Assembly: GCA_007133255.1 (NCBI GenBank)
Contig: SLMY01000257.1
Location: forward strand, 1 to 5,236
From: Clostridiales bacterium
GTDB taxonomy: Bacteria; Bacillota; Clostridia; Saccharofermentanales; UBA5734
Length of the DNA stretch: 5,236 nt
Direction of reading: 5' to 3'
Positions 5,065 through 5,236 of this stretch are shown here, one piece after another; positions within the stretch are counted from its first letter, which is position 1, and each line of letters opens with the position of its first letter. The position numbers were made by a program, and so were the translations under genes. Below the pieces are notes generated by a model. That model was not told the DNA's origin. It worked only from the letters and a program-made list of their open reading frames with translations, and ran no database searches.

Positions 5065-5236
5065 TGCTGGCGCGGCCGTACAAACAGATCAGGATGATCT
5101 CAACTAATATAACCATATTCATAATGTCATTTTGGCAAAATGGTTAATACGCACCGTTTTTTTATAAGACATTGGCAATATGTATAAATAATTTTAAAAA
5201 TAAAGCTCGTAATTGGTTGAAATTGAATAATGTTAA
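5065..5236. other. AT-rich non-coding right edge, likely control region of a gene beyond the window
   Basis: No ORF of note occurs on either strand. AGATCA-GGA-TGATCT (5086-5100) follows the phosphoesterase stop without a T-run. TAACCAT/ATGGTTA (5110-5116 and 5140-5146) overlaps the palindrome at 5128-5142. A T7 run (5157-5163) has no convincing stem directly before it. TTGGCA (5172-5177) with TAAAAA (5195-5200) at 17 nt is a weak promoter candidate pointing right. Confidence 0.45.
5128..5179. repeat. Two related palindromes centred on TTGGCAA, 40 bp apart
   Basis: CATTTTG-G-CAAAATG (5128-5142) is a perfect 15-nt palindrome with a single central base. ATTG-G-CAAT (5171-5179) is a shorter one with the same core TTGGCAA. 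Their centres, 5135 and 5175, are 40 bp apart, close to four helical turns. The second overlaps a weak candidate -35. This arrangement looks like a paired operator, but the regulator is unknown. Confidence 0.5.

Noticed and set aside
5157..5163. Intrinsic terminator at the T7 run after the phosphoesterase
   Set aside because: The nearest stable palindrome ends about 14 nt earlier, and CGCACCG just before the run has no complementary arm.
1..5236. CRISPR array, tRNA/rRNA, insertion sequence or toxin-antitoxin locus
   Set aside because: No regularly spaced repeats, cloverleaf, transposase or toxin-like sequence was seen. The membrane/XRE pair superficially recalls a toxin-antitoxin pair, but the first protein has no toxin features that I recognise.

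Overview
The window carries six forward-strand protein genes and no convincing reverse-strand gene. Every intergenic gap longer than about 60 bases contains small inverted repeats. Base composition is moderate (roughly mid-40s % GC by eye) with AT-rich intergenic DNA, TGA is used as a normal stop, and strong AGGAG-type ribosome sites precede most genes. Acetate kinase, a diiron ferritin-like/rubrerythrin-family protein without a rubredoxin tail, and a Gfo/Idh/MocA oxidoreductase with a CxxC...C cluster together suggest an anaerobic or fermentative bacterium, most likely a Firmicute (Clostridia- or Negativicutes-like). The phylum is inference; there is no marker gene here.

Layout. Bases 1-134 may hold the tail of a gene entering from the left, but no forward frame stays open throughout. 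Bases 135-408 are a regulatory stretch with three alternating-orientation copies of ATTATGTG, a cre-like sequence and candidate promoters. Next come acetate kinase (409-1680) and, after a 30-nt gap with its own good ribosome site, a Gfo/Idh/MocA-family oxidoreductase (1711-2850), probably one operon. A 60-nt gap with an imperfect hairpin and a promoter-like sequence leads to a two-TM small protein (2911-3228). This gene overlaps by 8 nt a 73-residue XRE-type helix-turn-helix regulator (3221-3442), so those two form a translationally coupled pair.

A 187-nt gap full of inverted repeats contains the best promoter in the window (TTGCCA-17-TAAAAT, with a palindrome inside the spacer). It drives the ferritin-like protein (3630-4112). 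A 94-nt leader follows, without a visible terminator but with short repeats and a possible 12-codon upstream ORF, and then a calcineurin-like metallophosphoesterase (4207-5064). The last 172 nt are AT-rich and non-coding, with two related palindromes centred on TTGGCAA exactly 40 bp apart, probably the control region of a gene beyond the window.

How the parts fit together: acetate kinase gives substrate-level ATP from acetyl phosphate; the oxidoreductase is an NAD(P)-dependent sugar/polyol-type enzyme of unknown substrate; the ferritin-like protein points to oxidative-stress or iron handling; the phosphoesterase is of unknown substrate. There is no classical defence, mobile or CRISPR element. 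The least explained parts are the membrane-protein/XRE pair and the dyad-rich control regions.
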